From: Bacteroidales bacterium
Lineage (GTDB): Bacteria > Bacteroidota > Bacteroidia > Bacteroidales > VadinHA17
Assembly: GCA_029974835.1 (NCBI GenBank)
Contig: JARKQN010000110.1
Location: 17,187-81,186 of the forward strand
Length of the DNA: 64,000 bases
Direction: 5' to 3'
Numbering within the stretch: position 1 is the stretch's first letter; each line of letters opens with the position of its first letter. Below are positions 8,864 to 18,074 of the stretch, piece by piece. A program made the position numbers and the translations under genes. A model generated the notes under the pieces. The model searched no databases and was not told the origin of the DNA. It worked only from the letters and a program-made list of their open reading frames with translations.

Positions 8864-9817
8864 ATGAATCAGACTATCTTAAAGACCGATTTCAAATTCG
8901 ACAGACTGAAAAGCTTTTACAAGGGAAAAGTCAGGGATGTTTACAACATCGGTGATGAACTCCTTCTGATGATCGTAACCGACAGAATATCAGCCTTTGA
9001 TGTTGTACTGCCACGCGGCATACCATACAAGGGACAGGTTCTGAACCAGATAGCCTCAAAGTTTCTTGATGCCACATCTGACATTGTTCCGAACTGGAAA
9101 ATCGCCAGCCCCGATCCTAACGTCACAATAGGAGTGAAATGTGAACCATATCCCGTGGAGATGATTGTGAGGGCCTTTCTCACAGGAAGCTCATGGCGTA
9201 CCTACAAGGCAGGGGCCAGATCAATTTGCGGCATCCCCATACCGGAAGGAATGAGGGAACACCAGAGATTTGAGAAGCCGATCATCACACCAACAACAAA
9301 GGCCGAACAGGGAGCGCACGACCAGGACATTTCGGCAGAAGAGATAATTGAAAATGGCCTGGTGCCTGAAGAAGAATACAGGCTTCTCGAGAAATATACA
9401 ATGGAAGTTTTTATGAGAGGCTCCGAGATCGCGGCAAAGCATGGACTTATACTTGTCGATACAAAATACGAGTTCGGCAAAAAAGACGGGAAAATATATC
9501 TTATTGACGAAATCAACACGCCCGATTCTTCAAGGTATTTCTACGCTGAAGATTATAATGACCGGTTTGAGAAAGGACTGCCTCCCAGGCAGCTTTCAAA
9601 GGAATTTGTAAGAGAGTGGCTGATGGCAAACGGTTTCCAGGGCAAAGAAGGACAACAGGTGCCTGAAATGACTGATGAATTCGTGAATGAGGTATCGGAA
9701 AGATACATAGAACTGTATGAAAAAATAACCGGAGAACGTTTTATAAGAGAAAATATTGATGACATTCACAACAGGATATTCCGCAACTGCCAGAAATTCC
9801 TTGAAGATTACAGATAA
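8864..9817 (+). CDS. purC: Phosphoribosylaminoimidazole-succinocarboxamide synthase
   Basis: Purine synthesis enzyme that joins CAIR and aspartate using ATP to make SAICAR. Recognisable segments are [14 protein letters not shown] at the N-terminus, [32 protein letters not shown], and [14 protein letters not shown] near the active site. At 317 residues it is the longer form typical of Bacteroidota and yeast-like enzymes. It follows phoH by 19 bp, so the two may be co-transcribed. Confidence 0.95.
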   Translation: MNQTILKTDFKFDRLKSFYKGKVRDVYNIGDELLLMIVTDRISAFDVVLPRGIPYKGQVLNQIASKFLDATSDIVPNWKIASPDPNVTIGVKCEPYPVEMIVRAFLTGSSWRTYKAGARSICGIPIPEGMREHQRFEKPIITPTTKAEQGAHDQDISAEEIIENGLVPEEEYRLLEKYTMEVFMRGSEIAAKHGLILVDTKYEFGKKDGKIYLIDEINTPDSSRYFYAEDYNDRFEKGLPPRQLSKEFVREWLMANGFQGKEGQQVPEMTDEFVNEVSERYIELYEKITGERFIRENIDDIHNRIFRNCQKFLEDYR

Positions 9818-9830
9818 TAAGATATTGACA

Positions 9831-11846
9831 ATGAACTGCTTCCTTGCTGATGCAGGAGGGTATGTGCATACCTGTACTCTGTACAGGAAGATTACCGGAG
9901 TAATCCTGATGCTTTCCCTTTTCCTGTTAAGCCCTCTGAAAACATCGGGTCAGGTTGTTGTGGAAAAGTCGAAAGACAAGGTCATAATTTCCGGCACGCA
10001 GTATTATATTCATGTGGTCAGGAAGGGTGAGACTGCCTATTCCATATCAAGGGCTTACGGCATTACTGTCGATGAACTTGTGAGAAATAACCCGGGATCC
10101 GGAAACGGCCTTAGAACAGGCCAGGCCCTGAGGATACCTGTAGTGGAAACCCCTGCTGCCGGCCAGGAGCAGGATAAAAAGAACCAGACACCGGAAAAGC
10201 AGAGAGATGAATCAAAGTTTTTTTATCACAGGCTGAAACCCGGAGAAACGGTATATTCACTTGCCCGAAATTACGGTGTTTCCGTTCAGGAGATTACTGA
10301 AAGCAACCCCGGCGTTGAAATCAACAAACTTCCGGTAAATTATGAAATAGCCATTCCAAGGCGTACTGTTAAACAAACCACAGAGGAGATTCAGCCCCAG
10401 GAGAAGAAGGGTTTTCTCGAACACAGGGTTGTGAAAGGTGAAACACTTGCGTCAATAGCCGAAAAATACGGTATTTCGGTCAGGGATATCAGAAGGGAAA
10501 ACAAGGGAATAATATTCCCGCACGTTAACGACATTCTAAGAATACCTGTTACCCGCGTAAATGAGATTAAGGAAGAAGCAATAGCGGTAACCGACACCAT
10601 CACTATTCCCGAAAAACCGGTAATTGAAATTCCCGCGGGAATTACCCCGGTGAAAAACCTGAAAGGAAGATTCAATGTGGCGGTATTGCTGCCTTTTAAT
10701 ACTCCGGCGAACTCGGTCAGAACAGAAATAGATTCCTCCCAGGTTATAAAAGGCAAGCCTGTTTATAAAACAGTTGTCAGACCCGACGAGTGGCTGTACC
10801 CTCAGACAATTCAGTTTGTCGAATTATACGAGGGAATTCTGCTGGCAGCTGATACTCTGCGATCAATGGGACTTGATATAAATATTTTTGCGTTTGATAC
10901 ACAAAGCGAAGAAGAGACACCTGAAATTCTCATTGAATCAGGAAAACTAAGGGATATGGACCTTATAATTGGTCCTGTTTACTCAAGAAATCTTTTAGGT
11001 ATTGCCCAATATGCCGGCCGTTACGGTATACCTGTAGTATCACCTGTTACCCTAATAAGCAATCAGCCACTGGCCGACAACCCGAACCTTTTTCTTACAA
11101 TCCCTTCCGTTGATGTCGCACAGGATGCGATAATCAGGAGGGCGGGGGAGCACAGAAATTCAAATTTTGTTTTTATCAAAACAGACTCTTCAGGCGAGGA
11201 TGAGGCAACCAACCGGTTCAGAAACAGACTGCTGAAGGAACTGGATTCGGAAAACGGGGGCGACACGCTGCGGTTCAGGGAACTCCTCTTTATCAGCAGG
11301 TCATCGCTGCCGGCCGATTCAATAAACAGGCTTGAGCATTCCCTTTCGCCACGCCACGAGAATGTCATCATTATAGCTTCAGAAGAACATCCCGTACTGA
11401 GCGAAATAATTATGTCGTTGCATACCCTGATGAGAAAATACAGAATAAAACTTATCGGCCTTCCGGCAGTAAGAGAACTCGTTAATCTGGACCCGAAACT
11501 ATATTTTGATCTTGGCATTGAACTTTACTCGTATTACTGGATTGACTATGGAAAACCGGACGTGAAGGCATTCATCAGAAAGTTCAGGAATAAATTTCTT
11601 ACCGAACCCGGCGAAAACAGCTACGCATGGATGGGTTATGACATTATGTATTATTTCCTCAGCGGCCTTTCAATTCATGGAAAAGATTTTGTAAAACACC
11701 CCGAAATGCACAATCCCGAACTCCTTCAGACAAAGTTTTATTTCGGAAGGAAAAGTAAGGACAACGGGTTTGAGAATAATCACCTTTACCTGATAAAATA
11801 CACCGGTTCGATGGATATTGTACTGATAGAGGACATGGAACCTTAA
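9831..11846 (+). CDS. Triple-LysM protein with a periplasmic-binding-protein-like domain
   Basis: A 671-residue exported protein. I place the start at the ATG at 9831, because the earlier in-frame start at 9756 lies inside purC. A hydrophobic signal segment (about 24-42) is followed by three LysM modules of about 45 residues, each beginning with a form of [KR]xGET and ending in an IP/IPR strand (YYIHVVRKGETAYSIS, FYHRLKPGETVYSLA, EHRVVKGETLASIA). These bind peptidoglycan. The C-terminal half, starting at FNVAVLLPFNTP, resembles a type-1 periplasmic binding fold. The ligand and role are unknown; a cell-wall-associated scaffold or sensor is plausible. Confidence 0.8.
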   Translation: MNCFLADAGGYVHTCTLYRKITGVILMLSLFLLSPLKTSGQVVVEKSKDKVIISGTQYYIHVVRKGETAYSISRAYGITVDELVRNNPGSGNGLRTGQALRIPVVETPAAGQEQDKKNQTPEKQRDESKFFYHRLKPGETVYSLARNYGVSVQEITESNPGVEINKLPVNYEIAIPRRTVKQTTEEIQPQEKKGFLEHRVVKGETLASIAEKYGISVRDIRRENKGIIFPHVNDILRIPVTRVNEIKEEAIAVTDTITIPEKPVIEIPAGITPVKNLKGRFNVAVLLPFNTPANSVRTEIDSSQVIKGKPVYKTVVRPDEWLYPQTIQFVELYEGILLAADTLRSMGLDINIFAFDTQSEEETPEILIESGKLRDMDLIIGPVYSRNLLGIAQYAGRYGIPVVSPVTLISNQPLADNPNLFLTIPSVDVAQDAIIRRAGEHRNSNFVFIKTDSSGEDEATNRFRNRLLKELDSENGGDTLRFRELLFISRSSLPADSINRLEHSLSPRHENVIIIASEEHPVLSEIIMSLHTLMRKYRIKLIGLPAVRELVNLDPKLYFDLGIELYSYYWIDYGKPDVKAFIRKFRNKFLTEPGENSYAWMGYDIMYYFLSGLSIHGKDFVKHPEMHNPELLQTKFYFGRKSKDNGFENNHLYLIKYTGSMDIVLIEDMEP

Positions 11847-11892
11847 AAATGATAGTCTTGCCTGTTACCATAAAACCGGACGATGATAAATA

Positions 11893-11912
11893 TTGTTAAT
11901 AAAAATTAACAA
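11893..11912. promoter_or_regulatory. Perfect inverted repeat upstream of the sigma factor gene
   Basis: TTGTTAAT-AAAA-ATTAACAA: 8-bp perfect arms with a 4-bp centre, 34 bp before the sigma factor ATG. The outer half-sites (TTGTTAA / TTAACAA) are those of Rex operators, but they are separated by 6 bp instead of the usual 4, so another regulator is equally possible. Confidence 0.4.
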
Positions 11913-11946
11913 AGCCGGAATATAAACGTAACCCCGGTTGTCTAAT

Positions 11947-12531
11947 ATGCAGAAGCATGCAAATAAATATAAGGAAGCTGACGATTCCGAACTGGTAAAA
12001 GCTGCCATTGAAGGTGACAGCAATGCCTTCGGTGAGATAGTTAACAGGTACAGACAGATGGTGGCAAGAACTGTTAAAGGCATGCTCGGGGATACGGTCT
12101 TTGCAGAGGATCTGGGGCAGGAGGTATTCATAAACCTCTATAATTCATTGTCCGGCTTCAGGGGAGAGGCAAAATTATCAACCTATATACAAAGGATAGC
12201 CGTAAATCTTACCCTGAACGAGATCAAAAGAAGAAAGAGATTCTTTTCCATGTTCTCCAGGACAGATGATGACGAGGTAATTGAATACAACGTTGCCGAT
12301 GATTCTGATAACGAGGGAAAAAGAGATGCACGTGAAGTTGTAAACAAGGCACTGATGAGTCTCGAACCGAAATTCAGAATCGTTGTGGCAATGAGGATGC
12401 TGCAGGGTTATTCCACAAAGGAAACTGCTGAAATTCTTAAACTCCCGGTCGGTACGGTGCTCTCAAGACTGGCAAGGGGACAGGAACAGTTAAAGAAAAT
12501 ATTGAAAGCTCGAAGATATGAAAACCAATGA
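11947..12531 (+). CDS. ECF-type RNA polymerase sigma factor
   Basis: A 194-residue sigma-70 family protein with region 2 (NAFGEIVNRYRQMVARTV ... AEDLGQEVFINLYNSL) and region 4 (LEPKFRIVVAMRMLQGYSTKETAEIL). There is no region 1 or 3, which defines the extracytoplasmic-function class. I use the first ATG (11947); an upstream TTG is less likely. The next gene starts within its last codons and encodes a one-helix membrane protein, a common anti-sigma arrangement. Confidence 0.9.
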   Translation: MQKHANKYKEADDSELVKAAIEGDSNAFGEIVNRYRQMVARTVKGMLGDTVFAEDLGQEVFINLYNSLSGFRGEAKLSTYIQRIAVNLTLNEIKRRKRFFSMFSRTDDDEVIEYNVADDSDNEGKRDAREVVNKALMSLEPKFRIVVAMRMLQGYSTKETAEILKLPVGTVLSRLARGQEQLKKILKARRYENQ

Positions 12532-12871
12532 AGTAAAAGACATTATTATCAGGTTGATGGAAGGCGATGAACCTGACGAGGGTCTTCTGCTTAAGCTGCG
12601 GGAGGCAGGAGCAGATTATTCATTCAGCGAAGGTTTTACCGACCGTGTGCTGGCATCCATTAATAAAACAGCCATTGTCATTAACAGGGAGTCTGAATTC
12701 CTGAGGTCTTTCAGTAATGTATTCTACAGGATTGCCCTTACCGGGATTGCCGCAATCATCTTCCTGCTCATTTCAATTTATATTTCCCAGGGAACAATCT
12801 CCTTCGATTCGTTCCTCGGGCTCACGGATGCGAACAATGAAAGCATTATCTCGGTATTGACAGAAAACTGA
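12518..12871 (+). CDS. Small single-pass membrane protein, candidate anti-sigma factor
   Basis: 117 residues: a soluble, acidic N-terminal part (1-70), one transmembrane helix (about 71-90, ALTGIAAIIFLLISIYIS) and a short outer tail. The ATG lies 14 bp inside the end of the sigma factor gene, so the two are translationally coupled. No zinc-binding HxxxCxxC motif is present, so it is not a ZAS anti-sigma factor. The role as sigma regulator is inferred from position and topology only. Confidence 0.6.
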   Translation: MKTNEVKDIIIRLMEGDEPDEGLLLKLREAGADYSFSEGFTDRVLASINKTAIVINRESEFLRSFSNVFYRIALTGIAAIIFLLISIYISQGTISFDSFLGLTDANNESIISVLTEN

Positions 12872-12876
12872 AACAG

Positions 12877-13401
12877 ATGAAGATCCGGGCAATTATACTT
12901 ATAATAGCTACATTGATAATCGGGTTTGTCCTTGGCATGCTCGTTTCGGCACAGATACGCTATGCCAGGCTTAAACCGGTAATGATTTTATTTTCTGAAG
13001 AGAGGTTCAGGGAGGGTTTCTTCAGAATGCTTCAACCTGATGATCAGCAGGAAAAAACCATTACTCAGATCCTTTCCAAATATGCAAAGTTAAACACTTC
13101 CATTCAGAGCGATTTCAGGCGTAAGACAGATTCACTTATGAAGGAGTTGTGGAAGGAAATTGAACCCAACCTTACAAAGGAACAAATCGAAAGGCTCAAG
13201 GAAGCCGAACAGCGAAGGCTGGAAATGATAAAGCGCAGCTGGAGACCGCAGGGTGATTCATCAAGATTCAGACAGGGGCCGGGCCAGCGACCGGACGGGC
13301 CATGGCAGGGCCCGAGGCGTGATATGTCCCATCCTCCTGATTTTGACAGAAGAATGCCTCCGCGCACAAAACCTGACACTGCCGTTCAGCCGGCAATATA
13401 A
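12877..13401 (+). CDS. Membrane-anchored CpxP/Spy-like periplasmic protein
   Basis: A 174-residue protein with an N-terminal membrane helix (about 3-24) and a helical middle (EERFREGFF through NLTKEQIERLKEAEQRR) resembling the LTxxQ-type helices of CpxP/Spy/ZraP stress chaperones. The C-terminal tail is rich in Pro, Arg and Gly and probably disordered. It is the third gene after the sigma factor (5-bp gap), suggesting a cell-envelope stress module. Its last 16 bp overlap the convergent TPR gene. Confidence 0.6.
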   Translation: MKIRAIILIIATLIIGFVLGMLVSAQIRYARLKPVMILFSEERFREGFFRMLQPDDQQEKTITQILSKYAKLNTSIQSDFRRKTDSLMKELWKEIEPNLTKEQIERLKEAEQRRLEMIKRSWRPQGDSSRFRQGPGQRPDGPWQGPRRDMSHPPDFDRRMPPRTKPDTAVQPAI

Positions 13402-15611
13402 AACAGATAATCAAGCAGTATCGGAAAATCGCCGGCATCAGCTCCGTTTGATGTAAGTATCTCTCTGTCCTCGTTAAATATCTTAACAAGTTCCTGCATC
13501 CCTATATTGTGAGTTGCAACAGCCTGCCTGTAATAGCCTGCTGCTTCCTGTTTCTGGCCCCTGCACAAGGCAAGGTGACCTTTGTTGATATAGTCATACC
13601 CCGTAAGCTTGTCGGCCGGGATGCGCTCAAGATACTTTTCTGCATCCTCTATTTTACCCAGGGCAAAATAACACCACGCTATGGGCCTGAGTACTTTCAG
13701 GTTGCCGGGTTCGTTATATTCAACCCTGAAATAATGTTTAAGAGCCCTGTCGTAATCTTTGAGATCGAGACAGCAGTGAGCTATCATTATTTCGGTATGA
13801 ATATTATCCGGCTCCATCTCGGCCGCCTGCCGGTAATACTCAAGCGATTCACTGTACCTGCCCAGCTTTCTGAGGCAATAACCTATTTTTTTGATAGTCC
13901 ATACCTTTGAACTTATCAGGTCGGCCTTCCTGTAGAATCCAAGAGCTTCATCGTATAAACCTGCCTGCTGGTAACAGTAGCCCGCCTTCTCATACAAAAG
14001 TGAATCGTCGGGTTTTTGTTCAAGCTGCCGCAGGTATATTTCAAGAGCATCATCGAAATAATCCTTGCTGAAAAGATAATCGGCAAGGCTTAGTTCGGAT
14101 TCTGAGCCGGGGCATGCCAGCCGGAAGAAAAAGGAATTGTATATGTCGAGCCTTCCGGTGAAGACATCTTCAAAGTCTTTTTTATATGGCGAAAGCTTAA
14201 AGAACCGGTACATATCCTGCAGGTACTGGGTGACGTTTATCCTGAAGGTTTTGTAAGGATCAGTGCCTGCATCCTCAGAACCCATCTGGCCGAGGCCTTC
14301 GAGCTCCATCCGGAAGACTTTCAGCATCATCGATTTTTGTGCAGACGGAAGATTCTTAAGATTAAGCAGCAGGGAATACTTGTCGGAGTTGCAGATAAAC
14401 GGAGTTTTATAAAGGGCTTCAGCGAGTTCGTTGATGCCGGGGCCGAGAACTTCATCGTTATAGATCACGTCTACAGCTTCATGGTCGGGATAAAAGGGTA
14501 CAAACCAGTTATGGAGATCGCGGAAAAAATCAAAATGCTTTAGGTTTGCAAATGCTGACATATAAACATCGGCTCCTTCCATCTGGAGATTTGTAAGCTC
14601 CTCCATGGTCTTGAAGATCTCATCCTGCCCTTCAAATATCCTCGACCAGTCGGGATTCCTGTCATCATCCTTTCCGAGGGGCAGTATGTTATCAAGGTCG
14701 AGCTTCTCGTCGAGCCTTGGTTTCAGACTTGCCACTTTCGGAAGTATCTCTTCGTTAAGCCTCCTGCTCAGTGCCTCCGTTTCCCTCGATCTTACCGCCT
14801 GAAGAACAAGTATCCGGCAATGTTCCCTGAATGCTGTCTTCCGGCTCATCTTCTTAATCTTTTCGGTTATTTCAGGGTACAATTCAAGCCTGTTGTTGTA
14901 ATAATGCAGTCCGAGTACTATTCCTGCCAGCGCCCTTCCCTTTACCTGGTCATCACCCTTGTTGTAAAAATCGGCAAGGATGAGGACCTTCTCGGGTTGC
15001 CAGAACCGGAAAAGACTCAGTGTAACGGCACTGACAAAAATACAGGCCTCATGCCACTGAAATCTGCCTGAATCCCTTATGCTGACGCAAAGGTTCTCCT
15101 CGGCCTCTCCGTAAGTGTCGGTCAGCCAGAGATGATTGAAAATGCTGTTAATGATGCTTTTGTGTTTCTTCAGGTAATCAGATTCAGGGTCGGCGGGGGC
15201 TGATGCCTTAAGCCAGTCGTCAAGATCCTGCCTGAAAATAAGATCGTTCACACTCTCCGGAAAGCTCTTCCCGCTCAGCCTGTGCTCCTTTTCAATCTGC
15301 TGCCGGAGCCAGTATGTGTACCATCCGGAATAGTATGACAATATGTCCTGTTTGACACGGTCGGCAAGATTAAGAATAGATCTCCTCAGATTGTTGTATA
15401 TTCTCTCCCTTTCCGGATCCCTAACCCCTTCAATGGTGTATTTGACAATATTCCTGTAGGTCAGGTTAAGGTTCTCATACTCGTCGCGGAACTGGCCCGA
15501 CATGGCCATGGATATCATATTCTCAAGAATATCAAGACTTTGCCGGATTCTTTTTTCCGCAACCAGCCTGCACACGGATTTATGCTGTTCGTTTATCTGC
15601 CTTGTATCCAT
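13386..15611 (-). CDS. Large tetratricopeptide-repeat protein
   Basis: A 741-residue protein without signal peptide, so probably cytoplasmic. Residues 1-490 are helical with no motif I recognise. From about 500 on there are at least five TPR units (for example DALEIYLRQLEQKPDDSLLY, DEALGFYRKADL, SESLEYYRQAAEMEPDN, DRALKHYFRVEYNEPGN), which act as protein-binding scaffolds. It overlaps the end of the convergent CpxP-like gene by 16 bp. Partner and function are unknown. Confidence 0.75.
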   Translation of the reverse strand: MDTRQINEQHKSVCRLVAEKRIRQSLDILENMISMAMSGQFRDEYENLNLTYRNIVKYTIEGVRDPERERIYNNLRRSILNLADRVKQDILSYYSGWYTYWLRQQIEKEHRLSGKSFPESVNDLIFRQDLDDWLKASAPADPESDYLKKHKSIINSIFNHLWLTDTYGEAEENLCVSIRDSGRFQWHEACIFVSAVTLSLFRFWQPEKVLILADFYNKGDDQVKGRALAGIVLGLHYYNNRLELYPEITEKIKKMSRKTAFREHCRILVLQAVRSRETEALSRRLNEEILPKVASLKPRLDEKLDLDNILPLGKDDDRNPDWSRIFEGQDEIFKTMEELTNLQMEGADVYMSAFANLKHFDFFRDLHNWFVPFYPDHEAVDVIYNDEVLGPGINELAEALYKTPFICNSDKYSLLLNLKNLPSAQKSMMLKVFRMELEGLGQMGSEDAGTDPYKTFRINVTQYLQDMYRFFKLSPYKKDFEDVFTGRLDIYNSFFFRLACPGSESELSLADYLFSKDYFDDALEIYLRQLEQKPDDSLLYEKAGYCYQQAGLYDEALGFYRKADLISSKVWTIKKIGYCLRKLGRYSESLEYYRQAAEMEPDNIHTEIMIAHCCLDLKDYDRALKHYFRVEYNEPGNLKVLRPIAWCYFALGKIEDAEKYLERIPADKLTGYDYINKGHLALCRGQKQEAAGYYRQAVATHNIGMQELVKIFNEDREILTSNGADAGDFPILLDYLFYIAG

Positions 15612-15766
15612 TGGTGTTTTCCTCTTTTTTCTGAAAAAATTCCGTTCGGTTCAGAAATTTTCACATTAAACAATTGCAACAATCGGGCCGGAAAAGAGAT
15701 TGTCATAATCATATTTGCTTGTTAATGGAGATGTTTTTATGATCTTTACGGAAAATTAGCCGGAAA

Positions 15767-17533
15767 TTGAGATCAGGTTTTGAAAAGAGAATATGGCTGC
15801 CTGCCTCTGCCAGGGAAGTTGAGGAAGCCGGATGGGATCAGCCTGATGTGATTATTTTCAGCGGTGATGCATACATCGACCATCCCTCCTTCGGCCCTGC
15901 TGTGATAGGCAGGGTGATAGAGTCGGAAGGACTTAATGTTGCCATTGTACCCCAGCCAAACTGGCGCGACGACCTGCGGGATTTTAAGAAGCTGGGCCCT
16001 CCGCGCCTCTTTTTCGGAGTTACGGCGGGGAATATGGACTCTATGGTAAACCATTATACGGCATTCCGCCGCCTGCGTTCCGATGATGCATATACGCCAG
16101 GGGGAAAGGCTGGATTCAGACCGGATTATCCCACAATTGTTTATACAAACATTCTTAAGAAGCTCTATCCCTCCGTTCCGGTGGTTATCGGAGGCATCGA
16201 GGCTTCTATGCGCCGGCTGACACACTACGACTACTGGAAGGATATGCTGCAGCCCTCGGTTCTGGTTTCATCCGGAGCCGACATGCTTGTGTACGGAATG
16301 GGAGAACAGCCTGTACGTGAGATATGCCGCCTCCTGAAAAAAGGGGTACCGTTTGGTTCACTAAGAACAGTTCCACAGACAGTTATCAGGCAAAGCCGCG
16401 ACCAGGAGCTCCCTGTAAACAAAAACTGGACAGACAGGTATATGCATTCCTTCGAAGCGTGCCTTGCCGGCAGGAAGGAGTTCTCCGAAAATTTCGTCGC
16501 CTTCGAAAAGGAATCGAACAAGGTTAATGCCGCCCGTCTCATAGAGCCCTCGGGCGGATACAATGTCATTGTCAATCCTCCCTTTCCTCCATTGACGACC
16601 CCCGAACTGGATAGAATCTATGATCTGCCTTTCACATATATGCCCCACCCGCGGTATTCGAAGAAGGGGGCAATACCGGCCTGGGAAATGATTAAATTCT
16701 CCGTCAATATTCACAGAGGATGCTTCGGGGGTTGCAGTTTCTGCGCCATAGCATCCCACCAGGGGAAGTTTGTTTCTTCGCGGTCGGAAGAATCGGTGAT
16801 GAAGGAGATTGACAGGATATCCGCATTGCCTGATTTCAGGGGTTATCTTTCCGACCTTGGAGGGCCATCCGCCAACATGTACGGGATGAAGGGGAAAAAC
16901 CGGGAAATCTGTGATAAATGTTCGCGCCCCTCATGTATATGGCCATCGGTATGCAGCAACCTTAATACATCCCACAGGGAACTCACTCAGCTCTACCGGA
17001 GGGTAAATGCAAGAAAAGATATCAAAAAGGCTTTTATCGGCAGCGGGATAAGATATGATCTTCTTTTCAGGGAGTGGAATCCGAAGGCAGGAGAGGAGGA
17101 GAGGGAGTATTTAGCCGAACTGGTGCTTAACCATGTGTCGGGAAGGCTCAAGGTGGCTCCTGAACACACTGCAGATCACGTTGTTAACCTGATGCGCAAG
17201 GTTCCCTTCAGCCTCTTTATGAAACTCAAAAAGGAGTTTGATAATCTGATTGCCGAAAACTCCCTTAACTACCAGCTTGTTCCGTATTTTATTTCCTCAC
17301 ACCCCGGCTGCACCGAAAAAGATATGGCTGACCTGGCACAAACTATGCAACATCTCGGATTAAATCCCGAACAGGTGCAGGATTTCACACCCACCCCGAT
17401 GACGCTTTCAACCGTAATTTACTACACGGGGTACGATCCGTACACCGGTAAAAAAGTTTTTGTCGAGAGAACAATTGACGGAAAACGCCGGCAGAAGAGC
17501 TACTTCTTTAAAAATAGGTCTGAAAGGAAATAA
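15767..17533 (+). CDS. ygiQ: YgiQ family radical SAM protein
   Basis: A 588-residue radical-SAM enzyme of the YgiQ family (function unknown). The N-terminal region carries the family signature segments GDAYIDHPSFGPAVIGR, LFFGVTAGNMDSMVNHYTA and GGIEASMRRLTHYDYW. The [4Fe-4S]-SAM cysteines are in CFGGCSFC. A second Cys group (CDKCSRPSC) follows. The start appears to be TTG at 15767: an in-frame TGA lies at 15740 and no ATG occurs before the conserved region. It is shorter than E. coli YgiQ (about 739), lacking its C-terminal tail. It is convergent with the hydrogenase operon. Confidence 0.9.
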   Translation: MRSGFEKRIWLPASAREVEEAGWDQPDVIIFSGDAYIDHPSFGPAVIGRVIESEGLNVAIVPQPNWRDDLRDFKKLGPPRLFFGVTAGNMDSMVNHYTAFRRLRSDDAYTPGGKAGFRPDYPTIVYTNILKKLYPSVPVVIGGIEASMRRLTHYDYWKDMLQPSVLVSSGADMLVYGMGEQPVREICRLLKKGVPFGSLRTVPQTVIRQSRDQELPVNKNWTDRYMHSFEACLAGRKEFSENFVAFEKESNKVNAARLIEPSGGYNVIVNPPFPPLTTPELDRIYDLPFTYMPHPRYSKKGAIPAWEMIKFSVNIHRGCFGGCSFCAIASHQGKFVSSRSEESVMKEIDRISALPDFRGYLSDLGGPSANMYGMKGKNREICDKCSRPSCIWPSVCSNLNTSHRELTQLYRRVNARKDIKKAFIGSGIRYDLLFREWNPKAGEEEREYLAELVLNHVSGRLKVAPEHTADHVVNLMRKVPFSLFMKLKKEFDNLIAENSLNYQLVPYFISSHPGCTEKDMADLAQTMQHLGLNPEQVQDFTPTPMTLSTVIYYTGYDPYTGKKVFVERTIDGKRRQKSYFFKNRSERK

Positions 17534-17562
17534 CCGGAAAAATGCCGTATTATCCTTTTCTC

Positions 17563-18051
17563 TTATTTATCCTTGTATTCTTTCAGTATGTTTCTTACAT
17601 CGTCGGGTGCCACCCTGCCGTAAGTCTTCTCTCCGACGAGTACCACGGGTGCAAGTCCGCAGGCTCCCACACACCTTAGGCTCGAAAGCGAGAATTTTCC
17701 GTCTTTTGTGGTCTGACCAACCTGTATGCCAAGTTCTTTCTTGAATTCCTCAAGTACCTTTTCGGCGCCCCTTACATAACAGGCAGTGCCCATGCAGATG
17801 CTTACGGGATGTTTACCTTTGGGAGTCATAGTGAAGAAAGAGTAGAATGTGACCACACCGTATATTTTGGCAGTGGGTACACCCATGCAATCAGAAATCA
17901 CCTCCTGAACCTCGGCGGGCAGGTAACCGAAATGTTCCTGGCACTTATGAAGTACATTAATGAGTTCCTGCTCATCGTTATTGAAAGAAGCACATATTTC
18001 CCTTATCTTCGAAATGTCTTCCTGCCTGAGTTCTATTTTAATGCTTGACAT
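17563..18051 (-). CDS. hydC: Electron-bifurcating hydrogenase subunit HydC (NuoE-like)
   Basis: A 162-residue thioredoxin-fold [2Fe-2S] subunit related to complex I NuoE. The cluster ligands are two Cys in CMGTACYVRGA and two in CVGACGLAP. It would pass electrons between NADH/FMN on HydB and the rest of the complex. It is the last gene of the operon, 23 bp after hydA, and converges with ygiQ with a 29-bp gap. Confidence 0.9.
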   Translation of the reverse strand: MSSIKIELRQEDISKIREICASFNNDEQELINVLHKCQEHFGYLPAEVQEVISDCMGVPTAKIYGVVTFYSFFTMTPKGKHPVSICMGTACYVRGAEKVLEEFKKELGIQVGQTTKDGKFSLSSLRCVGACGLAPVVLVGEKTYGRVAPDDVRNILKEYKDK

Positions 18052-18074
18052 AATCTTGAATTTTGATTATCACT

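Noticed and set aside
9756-9830. Upstream start of the LysM protein inside purC
   Set aside because: It overlaps the purC end by 62 bp; the ATG at 9831 gives a normal exported protein start.
11893-11912. Calling the repeat a Rex operator
   Set aside because: Spacing between half-sites is 6 instead of 4 and the downstream genes are not fermentation genes; kept only as an inverted repeat.
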